The notes under the pieces: generated by a model
The model's database searches: none
The model's input: the letters and a program-made list of their open reading frames with translations, nothing else
Told to the model about the DNA's origin: nothing
Source of the DNA: Bdellovibrionales bacterium
GTDB lineage: Bacteria > Bdellovibrionota > Bdellovibrionia > Bdellovibrionales > UBA1609
Reading direction: 5' to 3'
Assembly (NCBI GenBank): GCA_020630675.1
Contig: JAHDIR010000003.1
Span: 1 to 64,000 of the forward strand
DNA length: 64,000 nucleotides
Shown: positions 37,473 to 46,704 of the stretch, piece by piece
How positions within the stretch are numbered: the stretch's first letter is position 1
Layout of the letters: each line of letters opens with the position of its first letter
Position numbers and translations under genes: made by a program

Positions 37473-37503
37473 AAAAAAAAAAGCCTCTAAAAGTTAAGAG
37501 GCC
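37473..37503 (-). terminator. Rho-independent terminator after ppiD
   Basis: Read on the minus strand, the stem GCCTCT/AGAGGC with an 8-base loop is followed by ten T residues, 34 bases after the ppiD stop. Confidence 0.85.
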
Positions 37504-37536
37504 TTTGTAGTAGTGAGTATAGAATTAATAATAGAA

Positions 37537-39051
37537 TTACTGGTAACGGCTAGGATCAATATTTCTTTTAATTCTTGCTGATTTAGATTTATTATCGACC
37601 CAAGATTGAACCGCATCGCCAGAGCGGTACTGAGAAAGTCGTTCCATAAGGCCCTGATCACTCTTGCTATCAGCTGAGGCCACTTTTTCAAAATTCATCT
37701 CTTTAAGCTTAACAATATAGTACTTGCCATCTGTTTCTACCATTTTAGACTCATTCACTTTTAAATCTGAAAGGGTTTGCCAAAACTTCTCGGTGGACCC
37801 AAGCTTAGGAATGGCCGACTGCTCAACACTGAAAGCTCCTGTGTTTTGCCACTTTAGCCCGTATCTTTTTTTCACATCTTCAAGAGCAGTATTATTAAAG
37901 CCTTCTTCTTTAGAAGAAAGGCTGGCTAGGTCTTTTTCTACTTTTTTATTAATAATCAGCTTTTTAGCAATTTGACCTTTAACCTTGTCCAATGGCTCTG
38001 TGCCCCCCGACTTTTTATCCATAACCTTGATAATATGATAACCAAAGTTTGTTTTAACCGGGTCAGATAATTTACCTACAGGTAGGGAAAAAACAGCTTC
38101 TTTAAACGGAGGAACAAAGCTTACGTCTTCATCGACCTCACCAAGGTCTCCTCCTTTGACCTTACTGCCTGTGTCTTCACTGTATTTTTTAGCCATTTCA
38201 GCAAAGTTAGTCTCAGTGATTTCAGACCTAACCTTCAAGGTTTTATCAAGAGCCTCTTTGTAATCAGCCTCACTTTGAGACTTTGTTTTGATTAAGATAT
38301 GACTAACTTTTACTTTATCTTTTGATGTAAACTCGGCGGAATTGCTATCATAATACTGCTTTATCTCTTCAGCATTTTTGCCAGCAAATTCGTTCTGCTC
38401 ACTAGCAGACACTTGAATCGCTTTTTTTAAAGCCTGTCGAGAAACCTCTAAGAAGTCGACATTTAATTTTTGAGATTTAGCATAGTTTTCTAACTCAACA
38501 TCTTCAGAGGTTACTTTTAAAGAGTCGGCAAACACCTTTCTGAAGCGATCAAAGGCTATGCTTCCACGTATGCTGTCTTCAAACTCTGCCGTGCTAATTT
38601 TATTAGCTGTCAAAAGCTGCTGATACCTTGAAGTCTGAAAGCGGCCATTTTCTTGAAACGTAGGCATAGAAGAGATCTGGTCTCTAATTTCGGCGCTAGA
38701 AACTGAAATGCCCGACTTCACAGCCAATTGTTTAGCTAATTCTAATTGCACCATCTGCTCTAAAACTCTCTGAGCCAAACCACGAGTGTATTGCTTACGC
38801 AAGGCATCAGGGAGGTTTTTTGCCTGATCGAGAATATTCTGCTCTTGATTTCTATAGGCTCTTGAAAATTCTTTATAAGTGATAATTTTGTCATTAACAA
38901 CGGCAGCGACCCCACCAGCGGCTCCTCCACCTAAAGGGCCTGAGCCTGAGCCCATGAAAATAAATGTAGAAATAATAATGGCGAACAAAAAGACATAAAA
39001 GTACTTTTTAAATGATCGGGTTTTCGTTGGCTTACGCACTTTATCTAACAT
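37537..39051 (-). CDS. ppiD: PpiD-like periplasmic folding chaperone (SurA/parvulin family)
   Basis: 504 residues. A short basic N-terminus and one membrane helix (about 16-33) anchor it in the inner membrane with the rest in the periplasm. A SurA_N-like helical chaperone region (about 48-180, AVVNDKIITYKEF) is followed by a parvulin domain (about 245-350: VKVSHILIKTKS, FAEMAKKYSEDTGSKVKGGDLGEV, FGYHIIKV), then a helical C-terminal part. The single parvulin domain and anchor match PpiD rather than SurA. It helps fold exported proteins. GGAG precedes the ATG. It is divergent from mreC and monocistronic, closed by a strong terminator. Confidence 0.88.
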   Translation of the reverse strand: MLDKVRKPTKTRSFKKYFYVFLFAIIISTFIFMGSGSGPLGGGAAGGVAAVVNDKIITYKEFSRAYRNQEQNILDQAKNLPDALRKQYTRGLAQRVLEQMVQLELAKQLAVKSGISVSSAEIRDQISSMPTFQENGRFQTSRYQQLLTANKISTAEFEDSIRGSIAFDRFRKVFADSLKVTSEDVELENYAKSQKLNVDFLEVSRQALKKAIQVSASEQNEFAGKNAEEIKQYYDSNSAEFTSKDKVKVSHILIKTKSQSEADYKEALDKTLKVRSEITETNFAEMAKKYSEDTGSKVKGGDLGEVDEDVSFVPPFKEAVFSLPVGKLSDPVKTNFGYHIIKVMDKKSGGTEPLDKVKGQIAKKLIINKKVEKDLASLSSKEEGFNNTALEDVKKRYGLKWQNTGAFSVEQSAIPKLGSTEKFWQTLSDLKVNESKMVETDGKYYIVKLKEMNFEKVASADSKSDQGLMERLSQYRSGDAVQSWVDNKSKSARIKRNIDPSRYQ

Positions 39052-39220
39052 TTTAACTCCAATTTAAACACTTAGGTTGAAATTATACCCTCTCTATTTT
39101 TAGTTTTTTTTTCAAGGAGTTTTTATTGATAAAGTTTAAAATCTCATTAATATAAGGGACCTCATATTCAGCTCCACCAGGAACTAAGACGTATTTTTTG
39201 ACACCGCTTGCGAGGACAAC

Positions 39221-40186
39221 TTGTCTGTTTTAAATTTTGATTATAAAAAAGCCTTGATTCTTTTTTTTCTCGTAGGCTTACCCGTTATATCCGCGAACAT
39301 AACGCACGATAGTCACGATACACATTGGGCACTAGCCCCCTTTTCTTTAATTAGCCAAGGTATCCAGCGTTCTTATTTTACTCTCAGCTCTGGGGTGCGA
39401 GGAACAACCAGAACATATTTAAACCTCGTAGGAATAAAAAAGAAGAATCGTCTTTTAGAGGAAAAAAATGATGAACTTCGAGCACAACTTGGAGCGTTAA
39501 CTGAGCTTAAACTCGAAAACCAACGCCTTAACTCACTTTTAGACTTTCAAAAAAACTCCAATATGGATCTTTTAGCGGCAAAAGTGATCGCCAGTGGTAC
39601 TTTACCCGACCACAGTGCCCTAGTGATCGATAAGGGCTACGAACATGGTATCCAAAAAAATATGGCCGCTATCACTCCCGGTGGTGTGGTTGGTTATGTG
39701 ATTGAAAGCCTCCCTAAAACGTCCAAAATCTTATTGATCACCGATCGCTATATGGTGGTGGATGCGTTAATTCAAAGATCAAGATCTCGAGGTATTTTAG
39801 AGGGCTACTCTAAGCACCTCGGTCACCTGAGTCATATCGATAGCAGCACCGATGTTCTTATCGGAGACCTCATCGTTACCAGTGGTCTTCAAAAAGTCTT
39901 CCCTAAGGGCTTTCCTGTCGGACAAGTTATCAGCGTAAAAGATGGGCCGCAAAAAATTAACAAAGAAATTCTGGTGAAACCAGCCATTGACCCTTACAAA
40001 ACGGAAGAACTTTTTATTATTTTAAACCCTCAAAATGAAAGTTTTGAACCTAAACCAGATGAAATGGAGACCGCCCTCCCCCTAACAGATGCCCAGCCCA
40101 ACAATAGCGAAAGTGACTCACCCTCAAGCGGTGAAAGCTCTCCACTTAAAGACAATCTCAATCAGGAATCCTCCCCCAAGCAATGA
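39221..40186 (+). CDS. mreC: Rod shape-determining protein MreC
   Basis: 321 residues. One N-terminal membrane helix, a coiled coil (about 70-105, NRLLEEKNDELRAQLGALTELKLENQRL) and the paired beta-domains of MreC (AKVIASGTLPDHSALVIDKGYEHGIQKNMAAITPGGVVGYV to SGLQKVFPKGFPVGQV). A Pro/Ser/Glu-rich tail of about 50 residues follows. MreC links MreB, MreD, PBP2 and RodA in the elongasome that builds the lateral wall. The start is TTG at 39221 with GAGGA upstream. It overlaps mreD (ATGA) and begins an operon with mreD, mrdA and rodA; mreB, usually just upstream, is absent here and ppiD is divergent instead. Confidence 0.93.
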   Translation: MSVLNFDYKKALILFFLVGLPVISANITHDSHDTHWALAPFSLISQGIQRSYFTLSSGVRGTTRTYLNLVGIKKKNRLLEEKNDELRAQLGALTELKLENQRLNSLLDFQKNSNMDLLAAKVIASGTLPDHSALVIDKGYEHGIQKNMAAITPGGVVGYVIESLPKTSKILLITDRYMVVDALIQRSRSRGILEGYSKHLGHLSHIDSSTDVLIGDLIVTSGLQKVFPKGFPVGQVISVKDGPQKINKEILVKPAIDPYKTEELFIILNPQNESFEPKPDEMETALPLTDAQPNNSESDSPSSGESSPLKDNLNQESSPKQ

Positions 40187-40722
40187 AGAAGTTAACTCTT
40201 TTTATGGGTCACACCCTACTTTTTTACTTCGTCTTATTACTTTTGATGTCTTTTCAAAGCTCTATATGGCTTCAATTTTTTTCTCAGTCACCGGCCCCCT
40301 CTTTATGGATTACCTTTCTTGTTTATGGCGCCTTTTACCGAAGCTTAGGCGAAACAATTTTACTCACCTATCTTACAAGTTTTGTGGCCTCTGTTTTTTT
40401 AAATATGCCTTTGGGCCTACTTCTTCTTTGCAACAGCCTTTGTATGCTGAGTCTTCTTACTTTTAAATCAAGGTTTATGGTTACAAACCCCAGTTTTTTA
40501 GCTCTTCTCACTTTACTAACCAATCTTTTATTTCCTCTTGCTCACTATTTGGCTTCTCAATTTTTTGAAACTAACCCTATTCATCGTTTTGAATTTTTCT
40601 CATGGCTGATCAGCTCTCTCATTACAGCTTTAATTTCCGTGGCTCTATTTCAATTTTATATGTGGCTAGATAAAGTCACGGCTAAAGCTTGGCCCACCGA
40701 AGTGGGAGGTTCTGCTCAATGA
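40183..40722 (+). CDS. mreD: Rod shape-determining protein MreD
   Basis: 179-residue inner-membrane protein with five to six hydrophobic segments, the expected size and topology of MreD. Primary sequence of this family is weakly conserved, so the call rests mainly on position between mreC and mrdA with overlapping ends on both sides (ATGA with each). It contributes to the elongasome. Confidence 0.85.
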   Translation: MKKLTLFMGHTLLFYFVLLLLMSFQSSIWLQFFSQSPAPSLWITFLVYGAFYRSLGETILLTYLTSFVASVFLNMPLGLLLLCNSLCMLSLLTFKSRFMVTNPSFLALLTLLTNLLFPLAHYLASQFFETNPIHRFEFFSWLISSLITALISVALFQFYMWLDKVTAKAWPTEVGGSAQ

Positions 40723-42674
40723 GCCAATACGTCAGCAACAGTCAAACAGAAACCAAAGAGTTCTCTCGAAGATATTTGTTTTTTTATGTCGTTGTAACTT
40801 TAGCAATGGGTTTATTATTTGCTAGGCTTTGGCACTTACAAATTATTTCAGGTGAGGAGCTCAAAAACTTTTCGGACAAAAACAGCTTAAAGAAAACAAC
40901 CACGGCTTCTCCCCGTGGGCTCATTCTCGACCGCGAAAACCGTGTGATTGTCGATAACTTGCCCGGGTTTATGGCCACTATCTCACCCCAGTACACAACG
41001 AACCTTCAAGAACTTGCCGAGGCCATACACCCCATCATTAAACTTGAACCCAAAGACATTGTAAAAAAAGTCAATCAAAGCCGACGCCGAAACGGCCCCT
41101 TTTTACCAGTGAGTATAAAAAAGAATTTAAATATGGAAGAAGTGTTTCGCCTTAAACGCCTTCGCATCGATTATCCTGGGCTAGATATTCAAGAAACCAT
41201 TGTCCGCAGCTATAAGCTCTCTGAAAACGGTGCTCAGTTATTTGGTTTTGTCAGACAAATCTCAAAAAAAGAAATAAAAAAATTTAAAAAAAAGCATAAA
41301 AATATTCTATTTGAACCTGGAGATATTATTGGTAAAGCCGGTATTGAGTTAACCTGGGAAACCACTCTCAAAGGACTCAACGGCGCCGACTTTATTGAAG
41401 TTGATGCCAAGGGCCGAAAAACTTATAAAACCAATTCGAAGTTTTTAAACATTGAGCCCAAGCCAGCCATACCTGGAAAGTCTCTTGTTTTAACTATTGA
41501 TAAAGATATTCAAGAAGCTGCCCTCAAAGCTTTTAGCCGTGATGACTACGTTGGGGATCGCGTTGGCAGTATAGTTGTTATGAAAAGTAATGGTGAAATT
41601 TTAGCTTGGGTGAGCACTCCCTCTTATGATGCTAATAATTTTTCAACGGGAATATCCTCAAAACTTTGGAGCCAGTTGGTTAATGATCCCAAAAAACCTT
41701 TGGTTAACAAAGTCGTGCAAGATCATTATTCGCCGGGCTCTACTTTTAAACCCATTGTGGCCTTAGCTGCACTTCAAGAAAAAATTGTAAACCCATGGAC
41801 CAAGGTTTACTCACCGGGAAGTTACACTCTTGGGCGCGGCACCTATCATGACTCACATCGTGAAGGGCACGGTCATATAAATATTACTGAAGCCATTGAA
41901 CGCTCCAGCAATGTGTTTTTCTATAAAGCCGGCCACACTCTTGGTATTGATCGCATTCATCGTTATGCCAAACTTTTTGATTTAGGTGTTAAAACCGACT
42001 TAAATATTGGTTACGAAGTGTCAGGGCTTATCCCTTCTAAAGCCTGGAAGAAAAAAGCTTTAGGAGAAATTTGGACTCCTGGTGAAACCGTTGTCAACGC
42101 TATCGGGCAAGGCTATGTTTTAACGACGGCTTTGCAAATGGCCAAAGCTTATAATGCCATCGCTCAGAATGGAGTTGTATACCAACCTTTTATTGTAAAA
42201 AAGGTGATTGATCAAAATGACCAAGTGATTTCTGAATTTGAACCGAAAATTATTAGAGATATCACTGTTCCCGATGAGGAGTCAGGCGCCTATATAAAAA
42301 AAGAATACTTTAAGACCGTTCAAAAGGGCATGAAAAATGTTTTTCAAGGCGATCATGGCACGGCCAAATGGTATAAAATTAAAGGGGTCGAAATGGCTGG
42401 AAAAACAGGAACGACGCAAGTTCGAAAATTTTCCTCCAAAAATATTTACAAAAAATGTAAAGAACGCCCTTATAAATTTCGACACCATGGTTGGTTTGTA
42501 GGCTACGCCCCTTACAAAAATCCTGAAATCACTATTGCCGTTTTAGCCGAGCATAGTTGTTCGGGAGCTCTTGGTGGTGCTGGCACCTTTAAAGATATTG
42601 TCAATGCTTACCTTAAAAAGTACCGACCAGACCTTTTTGCAAAGTCTCAAGGCAAAAAAAAGGGAGGAACCTAA
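40719..42674 (+). CDS. mrdA: Penicillin-binding protein 2 (peptidoglycan transpeptidase)
   Basis: About 651 residues. A membrane helix near the N-terminus (FFYVVVTLAMGLLFARLW) anchors a periplasmic enzyme. The pedestal region carries SPRGLILDRENRVIVDN. The transpeptidase domain has the active-site STFK (Ser341, in YSPGSTFKP), SSNVF as the SxN motif, and KTGTTQ as the KTG motif. It cross-links new strands during cell elongation with RodA. The ATG at 40719 has GGGAGG upstream and overlaps the mreD stop; a longer frame from 40689 is not needed. A basic KKKGGT tail is a small oddity. Confidence 0.95.
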   Translation: MSQYVSNSQTETKEFSRRYLFFYVVVTLAMGLLFARLWHLQIISGEELKNFSDKNSLKKTTTASPRGLILDRENRVIVDNLPGFMATISPQYTTNLQELAEAIHPIIKLEPKDIVKKVNQSRRRNGPFLPVSIKKNLNMEEVFRLKRLRIDYPGLDIQETIVRSYKLSENGAQLFGFVRQISKKEIKKFKKKHKNILFEPGDIIGKAGIELTWETTLKGLNGADFIEVDAKGRKTYKTNSKFLNIEPKPAIPGKSLVLTIDKDIQEAALKAFSRDDYVGDRVGSIVVMKSNGEILAWVSTPSYDANNFSTGISSKLWSQLVNDPKKPLVNKVVQDHYSPGSTFKPIVALAALQEKIVNPWTKVYSPGSYTLGRGTYHDSHREGHGHINITEAIERSSNVFFYKAGHTLGIDRIHRYAKLFDLGVKTDLNIGYEVSGLIPSKAWKKKALGEIWTPGETVVNAIGQGYVLTTALQMAKAYNAIAQNGVVYQPFIVKKVIDQNDQVISEFEPKIIRDITVPDEESGAYIKKEYFKTVQKGMKNVFQGDHGTAKWYKIKGVEMAGKTGTTQVRKFSSKNIYKKCKERPYKFRHHGWFVGYAPYKNPEITIAVLAEHSCSGALGGAGTFKDIVNAYLKKYRPDLFAKSQGKKKGGT

Positions 42675-42677
42675 ACT

Positions 42678-43799
42678 ATGCAAAACTACTCTTCCTTACA
42701 AAATTCAAAACGATTTTCTCGCTTTAATTTTAAGTTTGCCTTTATCATCTTTGCTTTACTTTTTATTGGTTTAATTAATTTGTTTAGTGCCACTCATGGC
42801 GTCAGCTTAGGTCATAACACCCGCTTGTTCTGGCTTCAGCTTATTTGGATGTCGGCTGGCTGGATTTTGTTTCTTATTGTCACTTTTATTGATTACGACC
42901 TCTTTAAGCGACTGGCTTATGCCTTTTACGGTTTTAATATTATTGCTCTTATTATGGTCATGCTTGTGGGCAAGACAGTACTGGGGGCACAACGTTGGCT
43001 TGATTTAGGTTTTTTTCGTTGGCAACCTTCTGAAACCGCTAAAATATCTGTGGCTTTAGTGCTGGCTAAAATTTTTAGTGAAAAATCTTACCCAAATGGC
43101 ATGGGAGTTAAAGACCTCCTATGGCCAGGAGTTATCACCCTTATTCCTTTTATCTTAACCGTTCGTCAGCCCGACCTGGGAACTTCTCTTTTAATTATTG
43201 GCATTGCCGTCAGCATGGTTTTATTTATTAAAGTAAAGTGGAGTATTATTATTGTTTTATTGCTTGGAGGTGTTTTAGCCACTCCCCTAGTTTGGAACTT
43301 TGGCTTAAAAAAATACCAACAAGATCGGGTAATGATTTTTTTAAACCCTGGACGAGACCCTCGAGGTCGTGGCTACAACAGCATTCAGTCCAAAGTGGCC
43401 GTTGGTAGCGGTCGACTTTTAGGCAAAGGCTTTCGGAAAGGCACTCAATCTCAGCTAGAGTTTATTCCTGAAAGACATTCCGATTTTATATACAGTGTTC
43501 TCAGTGAAGAACATGGCTTTATCGGTAGCGTTTTTACTTTGGGTTTATTTTGTATTTTATTTTTTACTTCATTACGTATTAGCTATGAAGCTCGTGATAA
43601 ATTTGGAGCTTTAGTCACCATAGGAATACTTTCTTTTATCTTTTTTCACACATTTATTAATGTAGGAATGGTCACAGGCATTCTACCCATTGTAGGAATG
43701 CCCTTACCTTTACTTTCTTATGGGGGCTCAAGCCTTTTGACAGTTATGTTAGGCTTAGGAATTATTTCCTCAGTGTCTTACAATAAATATTTGTTTTAG
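42678..43799 (+). CDS. rodA: Peptidoglycan polymerase RodA (SEDS family)
   Basis: 373-residue integral membrane protein with about ten helices. SEDS signatures are clear: GAQRWLDLGFFRWQPSETAKI, RQPDLGTSLLI, GRGYNSIQSKVAVGSGRLLGKGF, FIPERHSDFIYSVLSEEHGFIG and the C-terminal GMPLPLLSYGGSSLLTVMLGLGI. It polymerises glycan strands with PBP2. The RodA rather than FtsW assignment comes from its place directly after mrdA, three bases downstream. It ends the elongasome operon, followed by a hairpin. Confidence 0.95.
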   Translation: MQNYSSLQNSKRFSRFNFKFAFIIFALLFIGLINLFSATHGVSLGHNTRLFWLQLIWMSAGWILFLIVTFIDYDLFKRLAYAFYGFNIIALIMVMLVGKTVLGAQRWLDLGFFRWQPSETAKISVALVLAKIFSEKSYPNGMGVKDLLWPGVITLIPFILTVRQPDLGTSLLIIGIAVSMVLFIKVKWSIIIVLLLGGVLATPLVWNFGLKKYQQDRVMIFLNPGRDPRGRGYNSIQSKVAVGSGRLLGKGFRKGTQSQLEFIPERHSDFIYSVLSEEHGFIGSVFTLGLFCILFFTSLRISYEARDKFGALVTIGILSFIFFHTFINVGMVTGILPIVGMPLPLLSYGGSSLLTVMLGLGIISSVSYNKYLF

Positions 43800-43815
43800 T
43801 TGAACTAACGTTGTT

Positions 43816-43854
43816 ACAAAGCATTCTTTTTTTCTAAAAAAAATGCTTTGTTTA
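43816..43854 (+). terminator. Hairpin terminator after rodA
   Basis: ACAAAGCATT pairs with AATGCTTTGT; the inner arms are T- and A-runs that extend the stem. The tail has only three T residues, so strength is uncertain. It lies between the convergent rodA and the lipoprotein gene. Confidence 0.6.
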
Positions 43855-43877
43855 AATGGGCTTAGTTAAAAAAATGC

Positions 43878-45230
43878 CTATTGAATACGCCCACAAACAA
43901 ACCAAGAGTCTCTATTACCAAGATCAATTTGGGTCATATATCGATAATTTGGGCATTCAAAAGTTTTATCGGCGTCGCCATAAGTGATTGGTATTCTTGC
44001 CCCTTCCTCGAGAATCACTTTATTAGAAGCTAGAGCGGGCTTTGCACAAACAGCATCAATTCGCCTAGACACATTTTTATCTCTTAGAGAGATTCCTTCT
44101 AGGAGTTTAGTTTTAACATCTGAGGTTAAAGGGTTACAATGGGCAGTTCCATAGCCTCCGTTAGAAATAATAACCCCCACTTCAGACAAATTAAGCCAAG
44201 TTATATTGGCATTTGCTTGTTCCTGAACCAAAGAACACACCAATTGCTTGACGCCGTAAACTCGCCTTGGGGCATACCTATTACAATCATTACTTTCACC
44301 TGATATACATTGCCCCTTACTATCAGTGACTGTTTTTATATACCCTGTGACAATTCCACTCACTACATAAGGAAAATCACAGGTGTAATTTGCTGCCGTA
44401 CTATTGGTTAAGTTGATATTATTGGATGGTCTTTGACCATAAGTTTGAATATATTTTTTAGTCACTACATTAACATTAGGTCCATAGCCTTTATGGTTGT
44501 TATCTAAAGAGTTCACACCGACAGCTCGGTAAGTCACATTATAAGGGCTATGAGAGGCAGTGATGTTTAAGTCTGGTCCGGATTTATGATAAGACCAGCT
44601 ACTTCCTAGAACAGCCTTTTTTTCCCAATGAATATTTATATGTGGAATGCTCGAACTTGTTCTCACCGTATCTCTTTGGGCAACATAAAGTATACTCTTA
44701 CCTCCGTCTTGAAAAGTTCTGTTCATCTCTAGGTTTTCACCTATATTTTGAAGGTATATTCCACCAGAGCCAGTTCCTCCTCCACCTGAACCGTCATTTA
44801 ACACATCACGAATAGTCACAGGAATAGTTTTGGTGATGGAATCTTTTCCATCAGAAACTGTCATAGTAAATACATCCGAAGATAGAGAAGGAGGAATCAA
44901 ATAGGCACTAAAAGTAGAAATTTCTTGTGTGCCTTTTTTTAGAGAATAGGTGTAGTTTCCTGTTCCTCCAGTAGGGTCAACGGCCACTCGAATGGAGTCA
45001 GAAGTGGTTGCCTCAGAAGGAAAAACACTCACAGTGAAATCTAAACTGGAATTGGATGTTCCCGTCGAAGGCTGTGAAATAGAGCCTGAGTTGTCGCTAT
45101 TATTATTGTTATTGTTGGAACTCACTAAGTCTGGGTCTAAAGGTTGAGCACAGTTTTGAAAACCAACACCCACCAAAAAAACACACAATAATATAGATGA
45201 TATGATAAGACTTTTTTTATCTTGAAACAT
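43878..45230 (-). CDS. Secreted lipoprotein, unknown function
   Basis: 450 residues. The signal peptide ends GFQNC, giving a lipoprotein with the unusual Asn before Cys also seen at 25835. An Asn/Ser-rich linker is followed by an Ig/PKD-like beta domain (about 70-145: FTVSVFPSEATTSDSIRVAVDP, GNYTYSL, VFTMTVSDGKDSITKTIPVTI), a glycine-rich hinge, and a C-terminal region of about 280 residues with many cysteines (such as CDFPYV, ESNDCNRYAP, CNPLTSD) that probably form disulfides. I do not recognise the C-terminal domain. Surface or periplasmic location is expected. Confidence 0.7.
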   Translation of the reverse strand: MFQDKKSLIISSILLCVFLVGVGFQNCAQPLDPDLVSSNNNNNNSDNSGSISQPSTGTSNSSLDFTVSVFPSEATTSDSIRVAVDPTGGTGNYTYSLKKGTQEISTFSAYLIPPSLSSDVFTMTVSDGKDSITKTIPVTIRDVLNDGSGGGGTGSGGIYLQNIGENLEMNRTFQDGGKSILYVAQRDTVRTSSSIPHINIHWEKKAVLGSSWSYHKSGPDLNITASHSPYNVTYRAVGVNSLDNNHKGYGPNVNVVTKKYIQTYGQRPSNNINLTNSTAANYTCDFPYVVSGIVTGYIKTVTDSKGQCISGESNDCNRYAPRRVYGVKQLVCSLVQEQANANITWLNLSEVGVIISNGGYGTAHCNPLTSDVKTKLLEGISLRDKNVSRRIDAVCAKPALASNKVILEEGARIPITYGDADKTFECPNYRYMTQIDLGNRDSWFVCGRIQ

Positions 45231-45365
45231 TTATTCCCCCATAAATTCCCGAACTTCAGTGTAACAATTATCGGCAATTTGTGTACTTTTTGTTAACAAC
45301 TGTCTCATTTAGAGACGACAAATCTTTAACACTGTACAAAAAAAAGGAATTTTTCTGGGGCCTTG

Positions 45366-45401
45366 AATAAAACCGTCTAAGGCCAACAGAAACAAAGACG
45401 G
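45366..45401 (-). terminator. Probable terminator after trxA
   Basis: On the minus strand, CCGTCT and AGACGG form a 6-base stem followed by TTTTATT, 10 bases past the trxA stop. The loop is long, so confidence is moderate. Confidence 0.5.
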
Positions 45402-45411
45402 CTTCAAAAAT

Positions 45412-45729
45412 TTACATATGTTTTTCTAAAATAGCTTTAATATTTTCTACAGGCTGATTGCCCACCACTTGATCGACCTGCTCACCACCCTTAAAAAGAA
45501 TCATGGTAGGAATACCACGCACTCCATATTTGGCAGGAGCTTCAGGGCTTTCATCTACATTTACTTTTACAATTTTTACTCCACTCATTTCTTCACTTAG
45601 CTCTTCTAGTTTTGGTCCCAAGGCACGACAAGGTCCGCACCACTCGGCCCAAAAATCAACGAGCACTGGTTTATCTGACTTAAGAACTTCTGACTCAAAA
45701 TTATTATCACTGACTGGTTGAGTTGCCAT
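45412..45729 (-). CDS. trxA: Thioredoxin
   Basis: 105-residue cytoplasmic thioredoxin with the active site WCGPC (Cys31, Cys34), the preceding DFWAEW strand, and the cis-proline loop [11 protein letters not shown]. It is the standard length for a bacterial thioredoxin and reduces disulfides in cytosolic enzymes. It stands alone, with its own upstream region and a probable terminator. Confidence 0.96.
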   Translation of the reverse strand: MATQPVSDNNFESEVLKSDKPVLVDFWAEWCGPCRALGPKLEELSEEMSGVKIVKVNVDESPEAPAKYGVRGIPTMILFKGGEQVDQVVGNQPVENIKAILEKHM

Positions 45730-45904
45730 GGTTTACTCCCTTTTTATAAAAATTAGACAATAAGTAACTTTCTATTTAAAGCTATGACTTGGACTTATCA
45801 AGACAAATTCGCTTTACAACAGCAAGATCACCCTTCCCAATGAGAATAGGAGTATTTTTAGAATTTAGCAAATAGAATAGAGCTATCTTAAGATAGCCTG
45901 AGGT

Positions 45905-46534
45905 TTAGCCCGCCTGATTTTTAAGCAAGGCTTCTAAAAACTGATCTCTGGCTGTTTTTTCCGAACTTTGTTTTTGTTGGGATAGCTCTTTTTTAAATTT
46001 TCCTACTTTTTGCGAGTCAAAAGCGGGCTCACAGTCTCCTGGGTCAAAGCCCTTAAGGCTGTCTTTATAATCGCGACTTTTAAACTTTTCCCCTAACAAA
46101 GAAACAGATTTTGGCTTTTTTGCTTGAGAAGCCCCTCCTTCATCACGAAGATATTTGTTTAAAACTTCCTGAGGATTAAAACCTCTTGTTTCGAGCAAAT
46201 AACTCAATAAATCGTAAATTTCGAAACTCTCCGAAAAAACACGGTTGATTTTGTTTTTCATGACTTGGGCTGAATCAATTTTTTGTCCTTCTTTTTTTAA
46301 AAGAATCACGGAGGGAGCTTTTGCCAAATGATTCAGCTTACCGGCCAAATTATACATGGCTTCTGAGTCAGGATAAGCCTGAAGAATTACAAAATCTGTA
46401 TTAAAATCAATAGCCTGACTCACAACCTGTAAAGGGTGCTGATGGCTGTCGACATCAATTCCCAATTTTTTCATATGGGTGACGGTATCCACTAGCTTTT
46501 CATAATTATCGAGGTACAAAAGAACTTTAAACAT
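45905..46534 (-). CDS. Degenerate receiver-like protein, unknown function
   Basis: 209 residues. The first 120 or so alternate strands and helices like a receiver (KVLLYLDNYEKL, DFVILQAYPD, PSVILLKKEG), but the acidic pocket and phospho-Asp are missing, so it cannot be phosphorylated in the normal way. The rest is a charged, probably disordered tail with a short helical end (ARDQFLEALLKNQAG). I do not recognise a family. It is divergent from the LptF-like gene. Confidence 0.6.
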   Translation of the reverse strand: MFKVLLYLDNYEKLVDTVTHMKKLGIDVDSHQHPLQVVSQAIDFNTDFVILQAYPDSEAMYNLAGKLNHLAKAPSVILLKKEGQKIDSAQVMKNKINRVFSESFEIYDLLSYLLETRGFNPQEVLNKYLRDEGGASQAKKPKSVSLLGEKFKSRDYKDSLKGFDPGDCEPAFDSQKVGKFKKELSQQKQSSEKTARDQFLEALLKNQAG

Positions 46535-46704
46535 GCCTTGTAGTTTACCGAGGAATCATAAAGGAGTCTATTTTTGCTCCTCGCCCCTCTACTTTTGGGG
46601 GGCAATTTTCAGGCTTAAGTCCTTTGAGCCTGGGCTTGAGCCGCACTCCAAATTAATAAAATTACGAGTAGTCCAGAGAATATTGTTTATGCTAGGCTGA
46701 GACT

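Noticed and set aside
46570-46632. Hairpins upstream of the LptF-like gene as terminators
   Set aside because: They lie in a divergent promoter region between two gene starts and have no T-run, so terminator is unlikely.
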